Below are positions 59,804-64,000 of a stretch of DNA of 64,000 bases, one piece after another. The stretch's first letter is position 1; each line of letters starts with the position of its first letter. A model generated the notes under the pieces. The model did no database searches and was not told the origin of the DNA. It saw only the letters and a program-made list of their open reading frames with translations. Source of the DNA: Physcomitrium patens (lineage: Eukaryota > Streptophyta > Bryopsida > Funariales > Funariaceae); assembly GCF_000002425.4 (NCBI RefSeq), contig NC_037265.1:3226503-3290502 (forward strand), in the 5' to 3' direction. The translations under genes and the position numbers were made by a program.

Positions 59804-60912
59804 TGTTATGTTGTAACACGAGTATACCGTAAAAATATAAAGAAAGGGGACTTTTATTAATATTCAGTTACCTCGAATATTGAAAGCAACGACTGATTCC
59901 AGTGCCAATATTCAGGGGCCAATTCAGACACCCCGTCACAATCGGTCAAGGCATACTTACCAGTAACGAAATGCTTCGTTCAAGTCCAATAGTGGGAGTC
60001 AACAAAATCAAAAGGACTAAATCGATGACTGAATGAGCCTCACGCGAAGGACCAATTTGATTCAATTACGGGAACATCCAGATCTTACTACTGGCCTCTT
60101 AGCCAATATGAGACCTGATTTGGTCGGGCGACTCAATGTGGTCTCGATTATGGGGGTTTTGATTTCGTTTCACGTCGTTTTGTTCTTTGTGCCGTTTCAA
60201 AGAACGTTGTTTTCAGAAAAAGAATCTTTTAAAAGGAAAAAAATAGAGGAGAAAGCTCTGACGGTGGGGCCAATTTCGGATCCAAGACGAAAGATTGAAG
60301 AAATTTAGAAGTTAGGGTTTAAGAGGGGGCGAAAAAAACATTCAAAAATAGTTAGGGTGGAGGAGAGGATTCAGAGATTCGGGAATTCGGGAGGTTAAGA
60401 AAAAGAGAGGATACAAGATTTTTGGGTAGGGGTCAGAAAAGGAACTTCGGGCGATCAATGCTGAAAGGTCAATGTGTTATACTGGTAAATCGGGGTTTTA
60501 ATGAAGAGGATGTAATTACTCTTGACTATTTTGTGAAATCGAAGTTATATCTGTGATTGAAGAATTAAAAGGATGTCTATAGGATTGAGTATGCGGAGTG
60601 AATGAAAATTTTTGGGTTAATCTAACAAGACAGTCAGTAGATACAAGGTCTTGAATATAAAGCGGTTTCGGAGATTAGCAGATTGAGTTGTTCAGGATTC
60701 TCTGTAACGTCTAGAGACCTACCAACTGGGACAAAAGGAATTTTGGCAAGCAGTTGAAGGACATCCATGTAGATTTATGGTATATTCTTATAATCATTTA
60801 TATTCCAACAGTAAAAAATTGATAGACTGCTTGAATATTAGCGAATCTCCATACTACCTCCTACAGCCGGACGCCCGATGTGTTCTCAAGCAAGAAAGTA
60901 TGTAATACGATA
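59804..60912 (+). repeat. 5' LTR of element G (F family, plus strand)
   Basis: 1109 bp, the reverse orientation of the element F LTRs. It begins TGTTATGTTGTAACACGAG, where the family has TGTCGTGTTG: both bases of the CpG have undergone transition. It ends TAATACGATA. Confidence 0.85.
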
Positions 60913-60917
60913 TAAAG

Positions 60918-60937
60918 TGGTGAATCCGACGTGAAAG
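60918..60937 (+). other. Primer-binding-like site of element G
   Basis: TGGTGAATCCGACGTGAAAG, 5 nt after the LTR. It matches the element F site apart from two bases. Confidence 0.6.
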
Positions 60938-60983
60938 CTTGAGGTGGAAGGTATTAGATTTCATTTGATTTTATTTTTATTTT

Positions 60984-61408
60984 ATGGAGAACAAAAATAA
61001 AAAATTTGAAGGATCTTTGGGAAGAGTTTCTAGTGGAGGTTCTTCTAAAGGACAAGGTATGCACATGGATCCGTCTATTGCTAGTAAGTTTCAAGCCTTC
61101 TCATTATTAATACAGCAACAGCAAAGCAATGATCGAAAGAAAGCTTTGACAACCAAAGCATTGCAAGCACTGGTCAATAAAATTGATCAATTTGATAGAA
61201 GGAATACTTCAAGGTATTAAAGATATTATGTTCATGAAATGGAATTAAATCAAGTTTTTGAGAAGAAAATGGTTGAATTATTTGGACTTGCCATGATACC
61301 AGAGATAAGAAACCTTATTACATCGATTACGGATCATTATGGAAATTCATGGCAGGTTTTTTCACATGCATTGAAAGACAAATATTTCTTAGAAGATGTT
61401 GATCGCAT
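60984..61408 (+). pseudogene. gag: Element G gag N-terminal part, cut by element H
   Basis: Starts MENKNKKFEGSLGRVSSGG and runs in frame through MDPSIASKFQAFSLL and VNKIDQFDRRNTSRY to a stop at 61218-61220. It then continues RYYVHEMELNQVFEKKMVELFG to HALKDKYFLEDVDR. At 61409 an LTR in the opposite orientation begins, so the rest of G lies beyond H, outside the window. This stretch preserves the reading frame where F gag is frameshifted (about 51570). Confidence 0.8.
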
Positions 61409-63035
61409 TGTCGTATTACGTGTTGTCTTGTTCGGGAATACACTAGATATCTGGCTGTGGAAGGTATAGTTGTTTTTGTAATTAACAAAGAAATCCTAAT
61501 AGATTTTATCCATGTATGAAGAATATAATTAAAATATCAATTTCTAAGTATTTAAAAACACTCTTCATAGTCATTTTAACCATACAATATTCCAATTGCT
61601 TTATTTCTTTTATAATTAAGTTGTTTTTGTTTTCTTAACAAGCCCTAATCCTAGCCAGTGAGCTTTGACAAGCTGTAACTTTTGATCCAACTATCCACTT
61701 AGTGTGAAATTTTGCACCCAAATACCAGTATAAGCCTTCTATTTGCTCAAAAAATTTCAGTCCAACTCAACTTACAGATTGTAAGAAAACACCCAAAAAA
61801 CTGCACTGATGACACTCGGCCACAACCTTGAAATTTGATGTAGAAACTCTAGAAGTGATTTCTCCTTTGTCAACTGTTAACTCTAGCTCAAAATTGAATA
61901 GCCGCTTGATCTCCAAATCTTCTATTACCAAGCCAAAAACTACGTCCATCCAACTAGTAGATCTTCAGATATCACAGAAATCCTATCCAACCCTAGACTG
62001 CCAACTTTCGACAACCCTTTGTACTAAAATCCAGATATCTCTTGATTGCATTGTTAGATTAATACAAATTTTTGTATACACTTAGCACACCCAACTATCC
62101 AGACAATACCAAATTTTGACCCATAGATGCTACACGACTTGCACAAACCGATTGAGAATGCAAACCATCAATGTTTTATATAAAATTCGAAAAACCAAAA
62201 TAAACACTGACTTTTAGCAGCGATTGCTCTCCCCTCACAAATCCTAATGAAACCAAACTAGTGACCTTAAAAAGAGCTTGAAGCTAGCTCTTCGATCCAA
62301 AAAACCCGATCTGAAAACCCCCCCCCCCTCCCATTTCTTAACCTTCCTCCCCTTTAATCCTAATTCTCCCCTCTTTCAAACCCTAGCCTCTGAATTTCTT
62401 CAATCTTCCGTCTTGGATCCAGAATTGGCTCCTTCCGTCTTGGATCTGGAATTGGCTCCTTCCGTCTTGGATCCGGAATTGGCTCTTTCCGTCTTGGATC
62501 TAGAATTGGCTCCGTCGTCAGAGCTTTCTCCTTCATTTTTACCTTTAAGAGATCCTTTTACCGAAAGGATGTCCCTGGAACAGCACAAAGGATAGAACAG
62601 CCTAAAACGGAATCGGAGCCCCGTAATCGGGACAACATTGAGTCGCCCGACTAATTCAGGTCTCATATTGGATAAGAGGCCCGTAATAAGACCTGGATGT
62701 TCCCGCAATTGGACTGCATTGGGCTGCCCGACCAATTCAGGTCTCATATTGGATAAGAGGACCCGGATTGGATGTCTTGAAATTGGATCCAATTGGCTCT
62801 TCGAACCAGGCTCACCCATCGTTGAATTGGTCCTTTCCGTTTTTGTTGACTCCCGTTATTGGAATCGAACAGAGCATTTCAGTAAGCCCCGGCTGACTGT
62901 AATGGGATAACTGAACCTAGCCTCTCAATATTTGCACTGGAATTGGTTGTTGCTCCCAATATTCGAGGTAATTGAACATTAATAAAAATCTTCTTTCTTT
63001 ATATTTTCACAGTATACTCGTGTTACAACACGACA
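61409..63035 (-). repeat. 3' LTR of element H (F-type, enlarged)
   Basis: 1627 bp, TGTCGTATTACGTG to ACAACACGACA. Both ends and the second half match the element F LTRs, but 61460-62230 is unlike the corresponding part of F. It has a leader-like style similar to the repeats at 19001-19800 and includes TTTTAGCAGCGATTGCTC, also found in F. Local expansions lie at 62407-62514 and about 62645-62765. Confidence 0.75.
62407..62514 (+). repeat. 27-bp tandem repeat, four copies, inside the H LTR
   Basis: Unit TCCGTCTTGGATCCGGAATT followed by GGCTCCT, at 62407, 62434, 62461 and 62488. The F LTR has a single copy (about 52345-52370). Being a multiple of three it makes a spurious repeated peptide frame. 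Confidence 0.8.
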
Positions 63036-63047
63036 TCCACCCCTTCT
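63036..63047 (-). other. Polypurine tract of element H
   Basis: AGAAGGGGTGGA on the minus strand, directly next to the LTR. Confidence 0.65.
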
Positions 63048-63096
63048 GAACCTACACATCCTCTGGTATTTGCCAAATTCAGTACACCATTATTCT

Positions 63097-64000
63097 TTAT
63101 CCAATACCAAAAATCCATGTATCCATCTTGTACAAGTAAATTGGAAACATCCAACTTTGTACATGACCAAACCATTGGCGAGGTACAAATTTTGAAATGG
63201 AAAGATTTAATTGAAACTTCTTCCATATGGCCACATACATCTTGCTTGCATCTTTTTTCTTGTTCTTTTGATTCCATGCTTGATTTAAGACGTCCACATA
63301 ATCCTTAAATCCATTGCCCATGTCTTTATATTTGAAGATTTTTAGATTTTTAACCTTTGAATTCCACACTTCATGATGAATCTTTTTCTTATCAAAATCC
63401 AATTGTGCCCCCAATACATGTGCATTATCCATGTAACCTTGATCTTGGTCCAAAAGATTAGTACTCATAATTAACTTGATTAAAGCCATTGATTTAGTAC
63501 CTTTACCTTTGATTCCATAATCTTCTTTCGCCACATTATCTTGTGAAATATCTATCATTTCTTCTTGAATGTATCCTTGTGAAATATCTATCATTTCTTC
63601 TTGAATGTATCCTTGTAAAACATCCTTCATTTCTTCTTAAATGCATCCTTGTGAAACATCATAACCTTGTGTTATCTCAATATGTTGTATTACTTCATAA
63701 TATTGAAAAATTTCATAGCCTTGTGAAACCTCATGTTCTTGAAAAATCTTGCAACTTTCACCATAATCTTTTTTACCACCATGAGATGTTCCATCCAAAT
63801 TGCCATCATCTACTTGCATAAACATATTCAATGTAGAATAGCCATAATTTTCATCCTTATTGTCATTAATTTCTAAATCCTTGAGTTCCATATTGCCTTC
63901 AATTTTTTTGATATTTTGACCTTCGATAGTAATAATTTGATCAAAGTCTTTGTTCTTTCCTTCACCATCCTTGATAAAAGATCCACTTTCTTTCATTTGC
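63097..64000 (-). pseudogene. Element H uncharacterised ORF next to the 3' LTR (partial, one stop)
   Basis: A single minus-strand frame runs from beyond the window end to 63097, broken only by TAA at about 63634-63636, a C-to-T change in a repeated Gln codon. At least 300 residues are visible. The N-terminal visible part is acidic and Lys-rich. The middle has repeated QGY-x-x-EEMIDISQ units, and the C-terminal part reads NGFKDYVDVLNQAW and PRQWFGHVQSWMFPIYLYK. An overlapping frame at 63277-63023 (LLVQDGYMDFWYWIKNNGVL) could be the real C-terminus after a frameshift. No domain, signal peptide or clear membrane segment is recognised. It occupies the place where F has its integrase tail, yet shows no similarity to integrase. 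Confidence 0.5.
63541..63648 (-). repeat. 36-bp in-frame tandem repeat, three copies
   Basis: Units at 63541-63576, 63577-63612 and 63613-63648. The first two are identical and the third diverged. On the coding (minus) strand each encodes twelve residues (GYIQEEMIDISQ). Confidence 0.85.

Noticed and set aside
62278-62595. 105-codon frame with a nine-residue repeat (SVLDPELAP)
   Set aside because: Falls inside the H LTR and is produced by a 27-bp noncoding tandem repeat absent from the F LTRs.
63541-63648. CRISPR-like array
   Set aside because: The three 36-bp units are directly adjacent with no spacers and lie in a coding frame; this is a eukaryotic retroelement region.

Overview
The window looks like nuclear DNA of a land plant, most likely a non-seed plant such as a moss. 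Two intact multi-exon genes support a plant: cytosolic ribosomal protein L35 and a plant-type DUF3537 (gustatory-receptor-like) membrane protein. The rest is AT-rich intergenic DNA, (AT)n tracts and strongly decayed Ty3/gypsy LTR retrotransposons. The main retroelement family ends its polyprotein in a chromodomain and its RT reads like the Tcn1-like chromoviruses reported from fungi and mosses. The moss assignment is inference; no sequence search was possible.

Layout. 1-8267: a decayed plus-strand chromovirus remnant, then an old minus-strand copy (LTR 2802-3311) whose second LTR holds a plus-strand relative (element A, about 3811-8035). A's breakpoints carry small inverted, templated fillers. 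8785-17111: the best-preserved element (element B, minus strand), with three LTRs, two gag copies and one pol, flanked by the 5-bp target duplication ATATC. 17117-23450: gag, leader tandem repeats and a primer-binding-like site of another minus-strand element (J), then an unclassified GC-richer block. 23457-28104: element C, an LTR element that has lost gag. 28620-32520: GC-richer island with the DUF3537 gene in four exons. 32521-37350: AT-rich DNA with many (AT)n tracts and one strong G-quadruplex candidate. 37500-38941: RPL35 in five exons with a telo-box upstream. 38942-44600: no gene seen. 44628-64000: nested retroelements. F (minus, 44628-52891, 1.1-1.2 kb LTRs) sits against a B-family copy D (minus), which abuts an inverted B-family copy E (plus). 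G (F family, plus) is inserted in E's 3' LTR, and H (F-type LTR, minus) is inserted in G's gag and runs off the window.

How the parts work together. The two host genes show no functional link. B-family elements encode gag (CCHC), then a polyprotein in the -1 frame (protease, RT, RNase H, integrase, chromodomain), then a separate short ORF between the chromodomain and the polypurine tract. That ORF recurs in four copies and is the most interesting coding signal here. No retroelement copy looks autonomous: even the best one has a broken protease frame, a lost RNase H catalytic Glu and a stop in the chromodomain.
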